From: Cupriavidus sp. U2
GTDB taxonomy: Bacteria; Pseudomonadota; Gammaproteobacteria; Burkholderiales; Burkholderiaceae
Direction of reading: 5' to 3'
DNA length: 64,000 nucleotides
Assembly: GCF_009663685.2 (NCBI RefSeq)
Contig: NZ_RCOG02000012.1
Coordinates: forward strand, 422,056-486,055
Shown in pieces: positions 1 through 8,332 of the stretch (position 1 is the first letter of the stretch; each line of letters starts with the position of its first letter). Below the pieces are notes generated by a model that saw only the letters and a list, made by a program, of their open reading frames with translations, was not told the origin of the DNA and did not search any database. The position numbers were made by a program, and so were the translations under genes.

Positions 1-636
1 CGGATGGGCATCGGCTCGGACCCCCGCATCGGCTACAGCTTCCTGTACGCGGGCGCCGGCTACGGTGGCTCCTGCTTTCCCAAGGACGTGCAGGCGCTGA
101 TGCGCACAGCCAGCGCCTATGGCAAGCCGATGCGGGTGCTGGAGGCCGTGGAGGCCGTCAACGATGCGCAAAAGCAGGTGCTGGGCCGCAAGGTGGTCAA
201 TCGCTTTGGTGAGGATCTGACCGGCAAGACTTTCGGTGTCTGGGGCCTGGCATTCAAGCCCAATACCGACGACATGCGCGAGGCGCCGGCCCGCGTGCTG
301 GCCCGTGAGCTGGTATCGCGCGGCGCGTCGCTGCGCGTGCACGACCCCGTGGCGATGCACGAGGCCCGCCGCGTGCTGGAGACCGACCTGGCCGACATGC
401 CCGGCGGCATGGATCGTGTGCAATTCTGCGACGCCCAGATGGACGTGCTGAAGGACGCCGATGCGCTGGTGATCGTGACGGAGTGGAAGGTTTTCCGCAG
501 CCCCGATTTCACGCAGATCCGCGCGTTGCTCAAGACGCCGGTCATCATCGACGGCCGTAACCTCTATGAACCGGATGCCATGGCTCAGGCCGGCATCGAG
601 TATCACGCGATCGGGCGCTCTACCGCCGCGCACTGA
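1..636 (+). CDS. ugd: UDP-glucose 6-dehydrogenase, C-terminal part (5' end outside window)
   Basis: The reading frame is open from the first base, so this is the last ~211 residues of a longer protein; the family is usually ~450 residues. It contains the active-site segment [10 protein letters not shown] with the catalytic Cys, followed by the C-terminal UDP-binding domain ([17 protein letters not shown]). The enzyme oxidises UDP-glucose to UDP-glucuronate in the cytosol, supplying sugars for capsule, LPS or EPS. It lies directly upstream of the heptose genes hldA and hldD, which fits an envelope-sugar operon. The family call is firm; the true start cannot be seen. Confidence 0.93.
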   Translation, partial: RMGIGSDPRIGYSFLYAGAGYGGSCFPKDVQALMRTASAYGKPMRVLEAVEAVNDAQKQVLGRKVVNRFGEDLTGKTFGVWGLAFKPNTDDMREAPARVLARELVSRGASLRVHDPVAMHEARRVLETDLADMPGGMDRVQFCDAQMDVLKDADALVIVTEWKVFRSPDFTQIRALLKTPVIIDGRNLYEPDAMAQAGIEYHAIGRSTAAH

Positions 637-706
637 TTCGTTTCAACCGCGTAACCAGACCGACCCGCCGCACCGTTCCGGCACGGCGTGTCGCAAAGGG
701 AAGTTC

Positions 707-1651
707 ATGAGCAAGAACACGATTCCGCAGGACCAGATCCGCCAGTCTCAGGTGCTGGTGGTGGGCGACATGATGCTGGACCGCTACTGGTTCGGCGATG
801 TGGAGCGCATCTCGCCGGAAGCGCCCGTGCCCGTGGTGCAGATCAAGCGCAGCGACGAGCGCCTGGGCGGCGCCGCCAACGTGGCCCGCAACGCCGCCGC
901 GCTGGGCGCCCGCGTGGGCATGCTCGGCGTGGTGGGCGACGACGAGCCGGGCCGCACGCTGGAGGCGCTGCTCAACGAGAGCCACGTCCAGCCGTACCTG
1001 CATCGCGACGCCAGCCTGAACACCACCATCAAGCTGCGTGTGGTGGCACACCAGCAGCAGCTGTTGCGGGTGGATTTCGAGAACGCACCGGCCAGCGAAG
1101 TGCTGGCTTCGGTACAGGACCGCTACCAGCACCTGGTCAACGACTACCAGGTGCTGGTGCTGTCGGACTACGGCAAGGGCGGCCTGACCCATGTCGGCCG
1201 CATGGTCGACGCGGGCCGCGCGGCCGGGCGCACCGTGCTGATCGACCCCAAGGGCGACGATTACTCGCGCTACCGCGGCGCCACGCTGATCACGCCGAAC
1301 CGCGCCGAAATGCGCGCCGTGGTCGGCGCCTGGAAGACTGAGGCCGACCTGACCATCCGCGCCCAGAACCTTCGCCGCGAGCTTCAGCTCGAAGCGTTGC
1401 TGCTGACGCGCTCGGAAGAGGGCATGACGCTCTATACCGAGGCCGAAGTGCTGCATGTCTCGGCCCAGGCGCGCGAAGTCTATGATGTATCGGGGGCCGG
1501 CGACACGGTAATCGCCACGCTGGCCACCATGCTGGGCGCCGGTGTGCCGCTCAAGGAAGCCGTGCAGCATGCCAACCGCGCCGGCAGCATCGTCGTCGGC
1601 AAGCTGGGTACCGCCGTTGTCACTTATCCCGAATTGTTTGGCGCTGCCTGA
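707..1651 (+). CDS. hldA: D-glycero-beta-D-manno-heptose-7-phosphate kinase
   Basis: This 314-residue PfkB-type sugar kinase has the N-terminal motif GGAANVARN (about residues 54-62) and the C-terminal anion-hole/catalytic motif GAGD (about 263-266). It matches the kinase half of HldE (RfaE). The adenylyltransferase domain is missing, as is normal where kinase (HldA) and adenylyltransferase (HldC) are separate genes. It makes heptose-1,7-bisphosphate for the LPS inner core. The ATG at 707 was chosen because it follows AAGGGAAGTTC; a start further upstream would overlap the ugd end. hldD follows after 26 nt, so the two are probably co-transcribed. Confidence 0.95.
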   Translation: MSKNTIPQDQIRQSQVLVVGDMMLDRYWFGDVERISPEAPVPVVQIKRSDERLGGAANVARNAAALGARVGMLGVVGDDEPGRTLEALLNESHVQPYLHRDASLNTTIKLRVVAHQQQLLRVDFENAPASEVLASVQDRYQHLVNDYQVLVLSDYGKGGLTHVGRMVDAGRAAGRTVLIDPKGDDYSRYRGATLITPNRAEMRAVVGAWKTEADLTIRAQNLRRELQLEALLLTRSEEGMTLYTEAEVLHVSAQAREVYDVSGAGDTVIATLATMLGAGVPLKEAVQHANRAGSIVVGKLGTAVVTYPELFGAA

Positions 1652-1677
1652 GGCGCGCCTGCCAGCCTGAATCCGCC

Positions 1678-2670
1678 ATGACCATCATCGTGACCGGCGC
1701 TGCCGGCTTTATCGGCAGCAACATCGTCAAGGGCCTGAACGAACGCGGCGAATCGCATATCGTCGCGGTCGACAACCTGACGCGAGCCGAGAAATTCAAC
1801 AATCTCGTGGACTGCGAGATTGCCGACTACCTGGACAAGGCCGAGTTCGTCGAGCGTTTCAAGCGCGGCGATTTCGGCCATGTGCGCGCGGTATTCCATG
1901 AGGGCGCCTGCTCCGACACCATGGAAACGGACGGCCGCTACATGATGGAGAACAACTACCGCTACACGCTGGCGCTGATGGAAGCCTGCCTGGAGCAGGG
2001 CACCCAGTTCCTCTATGCGTCGTCGGCCGCCACTTATGGCGCTTCTACGATGTTCCGCGAGGATCGCGAGTACGAAAAGCCGCTGAACGTCTACGGCTAT
2101 TCGAAATTCCTGTTCGACCAGGTGGTGCGCCGCCGGCTGCCGTCCGCGCATTCACAGATTGTCGGCTTCCGCTACTTCAACGTCTACGGCCCGCGCGAAT
2201 TCCACAAGGGCCGCATGGCGTCGGTGGCGTTCCACCATTTCAACCAGTTCCGCGCCGAAGGCTCGGTCAAGCTGTTCGGCGAGTACAACGGCTATGCGCC
2301 GGGCACGCAAAGCCGCGACTTCGTGTCGGTGGAAGACGTGGTCAAGGTCAACCTGTACTTCCTGGATCATCCGGAAAAGTCCGGCATCTTCAACCTTGGC
2401 ACCGGCCGTTCGCAGCCGTTTAACGATATTGCGGTGTCGGTGGTGAATGCGTTGCGCGAGTCCGAGGACAAGCCGCCCCTGTCGCTGGAAGACATGGTGC
2501 AGGAAGGACTGGTCGAATACGTGAAGTTTCCCGATGCATTGCGCGGCAAGTACCAGTGCTTCACGCAGTCCGACGTGTCGCGCCTGCGCTCGGCCGGCTA
2601 TGAGGCGCCGTTCCTGACGGTGCAGGAAGGCGTGAGCCGCTACTGCAAGTGGCTGCTCGACCGTAGCTGA
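1678..2670 (+). CDS. hldD: ADP-L-glycero-D-manno-heptose 6-epimerase
   Basis: A 330-residue extended SDR protein. It has the N-terminal Rossmann motif [11 protein letters not shown] (about residues 7-17), YGYSKF with the catalytic Tyr and Lys, and the family signature around [11 protein letters not shown]. It converts ADP-D,D-heptose to ADP-L,D-heptose, the last cytosolic step before LPS heptose transfer. Length and motifs match HldD/RfaD. It sits in the operon ugd-hldA-hldD, a common betaproteobacterial arrangement. The ATG start is the first in frame and gives the normal N-terminus [13 protein letters not shown]. Confidence 0.96.
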   Translation: MTIIVTGAAGFIGSNIVKGLNERGESHIVAVDNLTRAEKFNNLVDCEIADYLDKAEFVERFKRGDFGHVRAVFHEGACSDTMETDGRYMMENNYRYTLALMEACLEQGTQFLYASSAATYGASTMFREDREYEKPLNVYGYSKFLFDQVVRRRLPSAHSQIVGFRYFNVYGPREFHKGRMASVAFHHFNQFRAEGSVKLFGEYNGYAPGTQSRDFVSVEDVVKVNLYFLDHPEKSGIFNLGTGRSQPFNDIAVSVVNALRESEDKPPLSLEDMVQEGLVEYVKFPDALRGKYQCFTQSDVSRLRSAGYEAPFLTVQEGVSRYCKWLLDRS

Positions 2671-2720
2671 AGCGCGCGGCCGCGCATGGCCGTGTCGCGC
2701 CCGCGCCACGGTCCAACCTG

Positions 2721-2742
2721 GCCGGACTCGGAGAAGTCCGGC
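2721..2742 (+). terminator. Hairpin downstream of hldD (no U-tract)
   Basis: A perfect 8-bp inverted repeat, GCCGGACT / AGTCCGGC, with a 6-nt loop lies 50 nt after the hldD stop. No T-run follows. It could end or stabilise the ugd-hldA-hldD transcript, but termination is only inferred. Confidence 0.35.
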
Positions 2743-2897
2743 AGTACATCACCAATATTGCGCTTGGACACACAAACGCGCGGATATTGTGAACTCATGT
2801 GTCCAGCCATTTCTGACGTCCGATCGGACTCCTATCCTGACCGCTTCCGTTGCCATCCGGCGGCGGACAGCAACCCGAAAGGAAAGGAGTTTCATCG

Positions 2898-3347
2898 ATG
2901 CACAAGACGTACGACGCCGCCCAGGCGAATGCGCCGGCGGCCCTGACCGGCAACTTTCTGACCAGCACATCGCGAAGCGCGCACCGCGCGTGGCGGCGCG
3001 CCAGCCTGGCCCTTGCGTTCACGCTGGCCATGGCTGGCATGGGGCCGGCCCACGCCGAGGTCGACGTGAATAGCGCCGACGAGGTGGCGCTGACCACGAT
3101 CAAGGGTATTGGCCCGGCAACGGCCAAGCGCATTCTGGCGGAGCGCGACAAGAACGGGGCGTTCCAGGACGCGGCTGACCTTGCAGACCGCGTGCCGGGG
3201 GTGGGGGCGAAATCGGCGGCCAATCTCCAGGAAGCGGGGCTGACGTTCGGCAAGCCGTCCGCTACCACGGCAGCCGCACGCAAGGATGGCAAGCCCGCGC
3301 CGAAGCCGGCGCCCCAGGCGGCGCCGAAGACCACGCCAGCGCGCTGA
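2898..3347 (+). CDS. Secreted ComEA-like helix-hairpin-helix DNA-binding protein
   Basis: A 149-residue protein. A long basic N-region is followed by a hydrophobic segment (about residues 36-50) and a likely signal peptidase site after AHA53. A ComEA-type HhH domain follows at about 55-118, with the two hairpins TTIKGIGPATAKRIL and RVPGVGAKSAANL. The last 30 residues are a Lys/Pro/Ala tail. Such proteins bind DNA in the periplasm, and ComEA itself is needed for DNA uptake. The start at 2898 has a strong Shine-Dalgarno (GGAAAGGAG). No other competence gene is adjacent, so an uptake role is inferred from the fold only. Confidence 0.82.
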   Translation: MHKTYDAAQANAPAALTGNFLTSTSRSAHRAWRRASLALAFTLAMAGMGPAHAEVDVNSADEVALTTIKGIGPATAKRILAERDKNGAFQDAADLADRVPGVGAKSAANLQEAGLTFGKPSATTAAARKDGKPAPKPAPQAAPKTTPAR

Positions 3348-3360
3348 GGCCGGCGCTCGC

Positions 3361-3383
3361 GCCCCGGGTCAACAGCCCGGGGC
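3361..3383 (+). terminator. GC-rich hairpin after the comEA-like gene
   Basis: The perfect 8-bp stem GCCCCGGG / CCCGGGGC with a 7-nt loop starts 13 nt after the stop codon. It lacks a T-tract, so it is a weak terminator candidate. Confidence 0.35.
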
Positions 3384-3431
3384 TGGTATGCGTTGTGCTT
3401 CGCTGGCGTGGCATGCGCGCCGCAGTCCCGA

Positions 3432-3503
3432 TTTGCACCACCGGGGGTGCGGGGTATCATGCGCATCGCCGTTGCGGGCCGACGCCTGGCGCCGGCCCGC
3501 AAC
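3432..3503 (+). promoter_or_regulatory. Candidate promoter and 5' stem-loop of the nucleobase permease gene
   Basis: A sigma70-like pair TTTGCA (3432-3437), 17 nt, TATCAT (3455-3460) would start transcription near 3467. Directly downstream is a perfect 11-bp inverted repeat, GTTGCGGGCCG (3471-3481) and CGGCCCGCAAC (3493-3503). It would form a stem-loop at the 5' end of the mRNA, or could act as a DNA operator. The boxes and the repeat are seen; their function is inferred. Confidence 0.45.
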
Positions 3504-3567
3504 CGGGATTTCCATACCGATAATTCAACCGGCAACGCAGCCGTGCCGCTGACAGGGAGAGAACAAC

Positions 3568-4893
3568 ATGGCGAATGGCCAGGACAGCATTGACGACGGG
3601 AGTTTCCTGCCGAAGTGGCGGCTCAGGACCGAGGGGGTGATCGCTCCCGACGAACGTCTGCCGGCAGGTCAGACGATTCTCGCGGGCATTCAGCACGTGG
3701 TGGCGATGTTCGGCTCCACGGCGATTGCCCCGATCCTGATGGGCTTTCCTCCCAATATCGCGATCCTGTTCTCTGGCATCGGCACCTTGCTGTTCTTCCT
3801 GTGCGTGCGCGGCCGCGTGCCCAGCTACCTGGGATCGAGCTTCGCATTCATCGCCGTGGTGATCGCGGCGACCGGCTACAGCGGTAGCGGCCCGAACGCG
3901 AATATCCCGGTCGCCCTGGGCGGCATCATCGCCGCCGGCGCCGTGTACACGATCATCGGACTGATCGTGCAGACCGTGGGCTATGCGTGGGTGGAAAAAC
4001 TGATGCCGCCGGTGGTGACGGGTGCCATCGTCGCTGCCATCGGCCTGAACCTGGCGCCGGTGGCCGTCAAGGCGGTCAGCGGGGCGGCGCTCGATACCTG
4101 GGTGGGCCTGCTGACGGTGCTGGCCGTGGGGCTGATCGCGGTACGGGCGCCGGGCATGCTGGGGCGCCTGCCGGTGCTGCTTGGCGGCCTGGCAGGCTAC
4201 CTCGCGTATTTCGTGGCGACCAATCTGATGGGCATGGGCCACCCCATCGACTTCTCCGGCGTGGCCGCCGCCAGCTGGTTCGGCATGCCGGCGTTCACCA
4301 CGCCGGTCTTCCAGGCCAACGCGATGCTGCTGATCGCGCCAGTGGCCATCGTGCTGGTGGCCGAGAACCTGGGCCATATCAAGGCCATTGGCGTGATGAC
4401 GGGGCGCAATCTCGATCCGTACATCGGCCGCGCATTCATCGGCGATGGCGTGGCCACGATGCTGTCGGCGTCCGGCGGCGGCACCGGCGTGACCACGTAC
4501 GCCGAAAACATGGGCGTGATGGCCGTCACCCGCATCTATTCGACGCTGATCTTCGTGGTGGCCGCGGCGGTGGCGATCCTGCTCGGTTTCTCGCCCAAGT
4601 TCGGCGCGCTGATCCTGACGATTCCCGGTCCGGTCATCGGGGGCCTGACCATCGTCGTGTTCGGCCTGATCTCGGCCACGGCCGGGCGCATCTGGGTGCA
4701 GAACCACGTGGATTTTTCCAGCTCGCGCAACCTGATCACGGTCGGTGCGACGCTGACCGTGGCCGCTGGCGACCTGACGCTGAAATTCGGCGGCATGACG
4801 CTGGGCGGCATCGGGACGGCCACGTTCGGCGCGATCCTGCTGTACCACCTGCTGGGCAGCCGTCATCCGGAAGACCAGGGCCTGACGCACTGA
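3568..4893 (+). CDS. NCS2-family nucleobase:cation symporter (uracil/xanthine permease type)
   Basis: A 441-residue polytopic inner-membrane protein with about 12-14 hydrophobic segments. It has NCS2 features: the N-terminal GIQHVVAMFGSTAIAP motif, PSYLGSSFAF in TM3, and the AENLGHIKAIG / SASGGGTGVTTYAENMG region that carries the substrate-site Glu and Asn. It probably imports uracil or a related base with protons. Similarity looks closest to UraA/PyrP/RutG-type pyrimidine carriers, but specificity cannot be read from sequence. The ATG at 3568 follows CAGGGAGAG. It stands alone between the comEA-like gene and cysM. Confidence 0.88.
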   Translation: MANGQDSIDDGSFLPKWRLRTEGVIAPDERLPAGQTILAGIQHVVAMFGSTAIAPILMGFPPNIAILFSGIGTLLFFLCVRGRVPSYLGSSFAFIAVVIAATGYSGSGPNANIPVALGGIIAAGAVYTIIGLIVQTVGYAWVEKLMPPVVTGAIVAAIGLNLAPVAVKAVSGAALDTWVGLLTVLAVGLIAVRAPGMLGRLPVLLGGLAGYLAYFVATNLMGMGHPIDFSGVAAASWFGMPAFTTPVFQANAMLLIAPVAIVLVAENLGHIKAIGVMTGRNLDPYIGRAFIGDGVATMLSASGGGTGVTTYAENMGVMAVTRIYSTLIFVVAAAVAILLGFSPKFGALILTIPGPVIGGLTIVVFGLISATAGRIWVQNHVDFSSSRNLITVGATLTVAAGDLTLKFGGMTLGGIGTATFGAILLYHLLGSRHPEDQGLTH

Positions 4894-4989
4894 ACCGGCG
4901 CGCGCCGGCACGGGCCGGAATGGCCCGGCCGCCGGTGCGGGTAAGGTTGGTGCATTACAATGGCCGACGAAAACCGACCTCCCCGCACC

Positions 4990-5892
4990 ATGGCCTACAA
5001 AACGATTGAAGACACCATCGGCAACACGCCGCTGGTACGACTGCAGCGTATTCCCGGCGCTGCCATCGAAGCGCGCGGCAACGTGATCCTTGGCAAGCTC
5101 GAGGGTAACAACCCGGCCGGCTCGGTCAAGGACCGCCCCGCGCTGTCGATGATCCGCCGCGCAGAAGAGCGTGGCCGCATCAAGCCTGGCGACACGCTGA
5201 TCGAAGCCACGTCGGGTAACACGGGCATCGCACTGGCCATGGCAGCCGCCATCCGCGGCTATCGCATGGTGCTGATCATGCCCGAGGATCTGAGCCTGGA
5301 GCGTCGCCAGAGCATGGCGGCCTATGGCGCGGAAATCATCCTGACCCCGGTCAAGGGCGGCATGGAGTATGCGCGTGACCTGGCCGATGCCATGGAGCGC
5401 GAGGGCAAGGGCGTGATCCTGGACCAGTTCGCCAACCCGGACAATCCGCTGGCACACTACGAGTCCACGGGCCCGGAACTCTGGCAGGACACCGAGGGCC
5501 GTATTACCCACTTCGTCTCGGCAATGGGCACGACCGGCACCATCACCGGTGTTTCGCGCTTCCTTAAGGAAAAGAACCCCGCCATCCAGATCATCGGTGC
5601 CCAGCCCGCCGAAGGGTCGCGCATTCCGGGGATCCGCAAGTGGCCCGAAGCGTATCTGCCGAAGATCTACGATCCGAAGTTCATTGATCGCCAGGAGCCT
5701 GTCACGCAGGCCGATGCGGAACACATGGCACGCCGGATGGCGCGCGAGGAAGGTATTTTCTGCGGAATCTCGGCCGCTGGCGCCCTGTGCGTGGCGCTGC
5801 GCATTGCCGAGGAAGTGGAGAATGCGACGATCGTTTTCGTGGTATGCGATCGTGGCGACCGCTACCTCTCGACGGGGGTCTTCCCGGCCTGA
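4990..5892 (+). CDS. cysM: Cysteine synthase B (O-acetylserine sulfhydrylase)
   Basis: A 300-residue PLP-fold type II enzyme. The PLP lysine lies in NPAGSVKDRP (about K47) and the substrate loop TSGNTG is at about 74-79. Length and the pattern EGNNPAGSVKDR point to CysM rather than CysK. It joins O-acetylserine with sulfide or thiosulfate in the cytosol to give cysteine or sulfocysteine. The start at 4990 gives the conserved N-terminus MAYKTIEDTIGNTPLVRL; no clear Shine-Dalgarno precedes it. An in-frame ATG 30 nt upstream (4960) is less likely. A strong bidirectional terminator follows. Confidence 0.94.
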   Translation: MAYKTIEDTIGNTPLVRLQRIPGAAIEARGNVILGKLEGNNPAGSVKDRPALSMIRRAEERGRIKPGDTLIEATSGNTGIALAMAAAIRGYRMVLIMPEDLSLERRQSMAAYGAEIILTPVKGGMEYARDLADAMEREGKGVILDQFANPDNPLAHYESTGPELWQDTEGRITHFVSAMGTTGTITGVSRFLKEKNPAIQIIGAQPAEGSRIPGIRKWPEAYLPKIYDPKFIDRQEPVTQADAEHMARRMAREEGIFCGISAAGALCVALRIAEEVENATIVFVVCDRGDRYLSTGVFPA

Positions 5893-5928
5893 TTGCGGCA
5901 CCCGAGCCCCAGTCACTCGCCAGCCAAT

Positions 5929-5962
5929 AAAAAGCCCCGCCGGCAACGCCGCGGGGCTTTTT
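5929..5962. terminator. Bidirectional intrinsic terminator between cysM and mltB
   Basis: The stem AAAAAGCCCCGC / GCGGGGCTTTTT has an A-run on the left and a T-run on the right, so it can end transcription from both convergent genes. Confidence 0.88.
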
Positions 5963-5982
5963 ACCTGACAGGGGCCTGGCGC

Positions 5983-7086
5983 TCAACCCATGGCGGCCTT
6001 GACGGCTTCGCCCAGTTGATACACCGCCAGCGCGTAGAAGAAACTGCGGTTGTAGCGCGTCAGGACATAAAAGTTGCGCAGACCGATCATGTACTCGGTC
6101 GGCTGGTCCGGCGTCGGCAAGTCGACGACCAGCACCCCTGTTTCGCCTTCGCGCTGCACGTCGATGGGTTCGTCCACGCGCAGCCCCGCCTTGGTCAACT
6201 GGTTCAGCGTGCGCGTCGGCCAGGGTTCGCCGTCGGCCGCGGCCGTGGCCACGCCAAGGCTGCCCGCATCGCCGGCGATCCGCCAGACCACGGGCCGGCC
6301 CTGTTCCCAGCCATGCAGTTGCAGGAAGCGGCCAACGCTGCCGATGGCGTCGGTGGGGCTGTTGCGCAGATCGACATGGCCGTCGCCGTCGTAGTCAATG
6401 GCGTACTCCCGCAGGCTGGTCGGCATGAATTGCGGAATGCCCACGGCGCCGGCGTATGAGCCCAGGACCGAGTACACGTCGGTCCTGGTGTCGCGGCACC
6501 AGACCAGGTAATCGGCCAGCTGGTTGCGGAACAGCGTCGTGCGGGCGTCGCGATTCGGCGTGTCGGGGTAGTCGAACGCCAGGGTGGACAGCGAGTCGAG
6601 CACGCGGAACGTGCCCATGTCCCGGCCGTAGATCGTTTCCACGCCAATGATGCCGACGATGACCGATGCCGGCACGCCGAACTCGGCCTCCGCGCGGCGC
6701 AGCGCCTCGCGGTTCTGTTGCCAGAAGCGGACACCGGCATTGATGCGGATCGGTTCGATAAAGCGCGACCGGTACGCACGCCAGCTCTTCTTGCCCGGCG
6801 TGGTCGGCGGCATGATCAGCCGCGAGACCGTGGCCGAATACACGGCCTGGCTGAAATACGATTCCAGTTCGGCCCGCTGAAAGCCGTTGCGCGCCACCAT
6901 CTCGTCGATGAATGCCTGCGTCTTCGGATGATTCCGGTAGCGGCCCGGTTCGATTTCCTCTTCGCGGACACTTACGCGTCGGCCGGCGGCCAGGAGTCCT
7001 GGAGAAACGCCGCACAGGCCCAATGCGGCAGCGGTGAGTGCGGCGCCCAATAGCGGGCGGCGCAAGGAACGCTGTTGGTCGGTCAT
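5983..7086 (-). CDS. mltB: Lytic murein transglycosylase B (GH103)
   Basis: A 367-residue protein. Its hydrophobic N-terminal export segment (about residues 11-34) is followed by an SLT_2/GH103 domain. The catalytic Glu sits in VGIIGVETIYGR (about E150). Other family motifs are GAVGIPQFMPTSLREYA and DYDGDGHVDL. It cleaves peptidoglycan glycan strands to 1,6-anhydro-muropeptides in the periplasm. E. coli MltB is an outer-membrane lipoprotein; here the only Cys near the N-terminus (LGLCG) is a poor lipobox, so soluble or membrane-tethered forms are both possible. The ATG at 7086 was preferred over 7107 because AAGGACATC lies just before it. Confidence 0.9.
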   Translation of the reverse strand: MTDQQRSLRRPLLGAALTAAALGLCGVSPGLLAAGRRVSVREEEIEPGRYRNHPKTQAFIDEMVARNGFQRAELESYFSQAVYSATVSRLIMPPTTPGKKSWRAYRSRFIEPIRINAGVRFWQQNREALRRAEAEFGVPASVIVGIIGVETIYGRDMGTFRVLDSLSTLAFDYPDTPNRDARTTLFRNQLADYLVWCRDTRTDVYSVLGSYAGAVGIPQFMPTSLREYAIDYDGDGHVDLRNSPTDAIGSVGRFLQLHGWEQGRPVVWRIAGDAGSLGVATAAADGEPWPTRTLNQLTKAGLRVDEPIDVQREGETGVLVVDLPTPDQPTEYMIGLRNFYVLTRYNRSFFYALAVYQLGEAVKAAMG

Positions 7087-7238
7087 GATGTCCTTTGCAA
7101 GTCGCACCGAGTATAGCGGATGCGATACACGCGACGCCCCGTTCCGGGGGGATTGGTTACGAAGTTCCGGCGTCGCCGAGTCCGGGTACGTCCTGTGCTA
7201 ACGTAATGGCTGGAGACAAACTTGACCCACAATCCAAA

Positions 7239-8162
7239 ATGCCAACGGGTTATTACACGCATCCGTCGTTCCTGCAGCACGAGATGGGGTTTTTCCATCC
7301 CGAATGCCCGGAACGCCTGCAGGCCATCGAAGACCATCTGATTTCGCATGGGATGGACGGCCTGCTCGACCGGCGCGATGCCCCGGCCGCCACCGAGGAG
7401 CAGATCGAGCGCGTGCATCGGCACGACTACGTTGCCAGCCTGAGCGCCAACAGTCCATCGACCGGCTACTACCCGATCGACCCCGACACGTCCATGAACT
7501 GCCACACCCTCACCGCCGCCACCCATGCGGCCGGTGCGGCCGTGGCCGCCACCGACGCGGTGATCGCAGGCCAGCTCGAAAATGCATTCTGCTGCGTGCG
7601 TCCGCCCGGCCATCACGCCGAGCCCGACCATGCGATGGGTTTCTGTTTCTTCAACAACGTGGCCATTGCGGCCCGGCACGCCATCGCGGCCCACGGCCTG
7701 CAGCGCGTGGCGGTTGTCGATTTTGACGTGCATCACGGCAACGGCACCGAAGCGGCCTTCCGCGACGACCCGCAGGTCATGATGTGCAGCTTCTTCCAGC
7801 ATCCGTTCTATCCGTACAGCGGCACCGAGCACCTGGCGCCGAACATGTCGAATATTCCGCTGCCGGCGTACACCAACGGCATGGCCGTGCGCGAGGTGGT
7901 GGAAACCATCTGGCTGCCGCGTCTGAACGAGTTCAAGCCCGAGATGATCTTCATCTCGGCGGGCTTCGACGCGCACCGCGAGGACGACCTGGGCCAGATG
8001 GGGCTGGTCGAGCAGGACTACACCTGGATCACCGAGCAACTGGTGCAGGTGGCCAGGACCCACGCCCACGGCCGCATCGTCAGTTGTCTGGAGGGCGGCT
8101 ATAACCTCAGCGCGCTCGCGCGTAGCGTCTTCGCCCATCTCAAGGTGCTGATGGAAGCCTGA
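7239..8162 (+). CDS. Histone deacetylase-family (class II-like) amidohydrolase
   Basis: A 307-residue arginase/deacetylase-fold protein. It has the tandem His motif RPPGHHAEPDHAMGFCFFNN and the zinc-binding segment DFDVHHGNGTEA, followed by ISAGFDAHREDDLG and a C-terminal EGGYN. These are the charge-relay and Zn ligands of the HDAC superfamily. Bacterial members deacetylate acetylpolyamines, acetyl-lysine or other amides; the substrate here is unknown. The start is uncertain: ATG 7239 gives the family-like N-terminus MPTGYYTHPSF, and ATG 7206 would add 11 residues. It is divergent from mltB and forms no operon. Confidence 0.85.
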   Translation: MPTGYYTHPSFLQHEMGFFHPECPERLQAIEDHLISHGMDGLLDRRDAPAATEEQIERVHRHDYVASLSANSPSTGYYPIDPDTSMNCHTLTAATHAAGAAVAATDAVIAGQLENAFCCVRPPGHHAEPDHAMGFCFFNNVAIAARHAIAAHGLQRVAVVDFDVHHGNGTEAAFRDDPQVMMCSFFQHPFYPYSGTEHLAPNMSNIPLPAYTNGMAVREVVETIWLPRLNEFKPEMIFISAGFDAHREDDLGQMGLVEQDYTWITEQLVQVARTHAHGRIVSCLEGGYNLSALARSVFAHLKVLMEA

Positions 8163-8232
8163 ATATGCCTTATTCGGCTCAAAATACCGGCCTATATGAC
8201 GTGAACGCATAAAGGCATCGGAAAAATCTCGT

Positions 8233-8260
8233 TTGAGGTATGAAGCGGATCGCATAAAAT
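8233..8260 (+). promoter_or_regulatory. Candidate sigma70 promoter of metNIQ
   Basis: TTGAGG (8233-8238), a 16-nt spacer and TAAAAT (8255-8260) lie in an AT-richer patch 70-100 nt upstream of metN. This predicts a leader of about 65 nt. Confidence 0.5.
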
Positions 8261-8326
8261 GCGGGCTTCACAAAAATAAGACCCGGCAACACCGCAGGAG
8301 ACCCCGCGCTGTTGCCGTTTTCTTTT
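8261..8326 (+). promoter_or_regulatory. Structured metN leader with terminator-like hairpin
   Basis: CGGCAACA (8284-8291) pairs with TGTTGCCG (8310-8317) and is followed by the T-rich run TTTCTTTTC, which resembles an intrinsic terminator ending just before the metN ATG. An upstream alternative pairing, CGGGCTT (8262-8268) with AAGACCCG (8278-8285), shares its last two bases with the terminator stem. GCGGG (8261-8265) can also pair with CCCGC in the loop. This looks like an attenuator. I cannot assign it to a known SAM-sensing class. Confidence 0.45.
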
Positions 8327-8332
8327 CTCTTC

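Noticed and set aside
2898..3347. A natural-competence locus
   Set aside because: Only a lone HhH protein is present; no comEC, comF or pilus genes lie nearby in the window.
3457..5946. A very long open frame on the minus strand, antisense to the permease and cysM
   Set aside because: It is His/Arg/Gln/Ala-rich with no fold signature, and lies exactly opposite two clear genes. It is the expected by-product of high-GC codon use.
7239..8162. Acetoin utilisation protein AcuC or a specific acetylpolyamine amidohydrolase
   Set aside because: The sequence shows HDAC-superfamily motifs, but nothing in the neighbourhood or motifs fixes the substrate.
8163..8332. A known SAM-I or SAM-II riboswitch before metN
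   Set aside because: The leader is short and I cannot find the conserved core of either class. Only a generic attenuator-like structure is supported.
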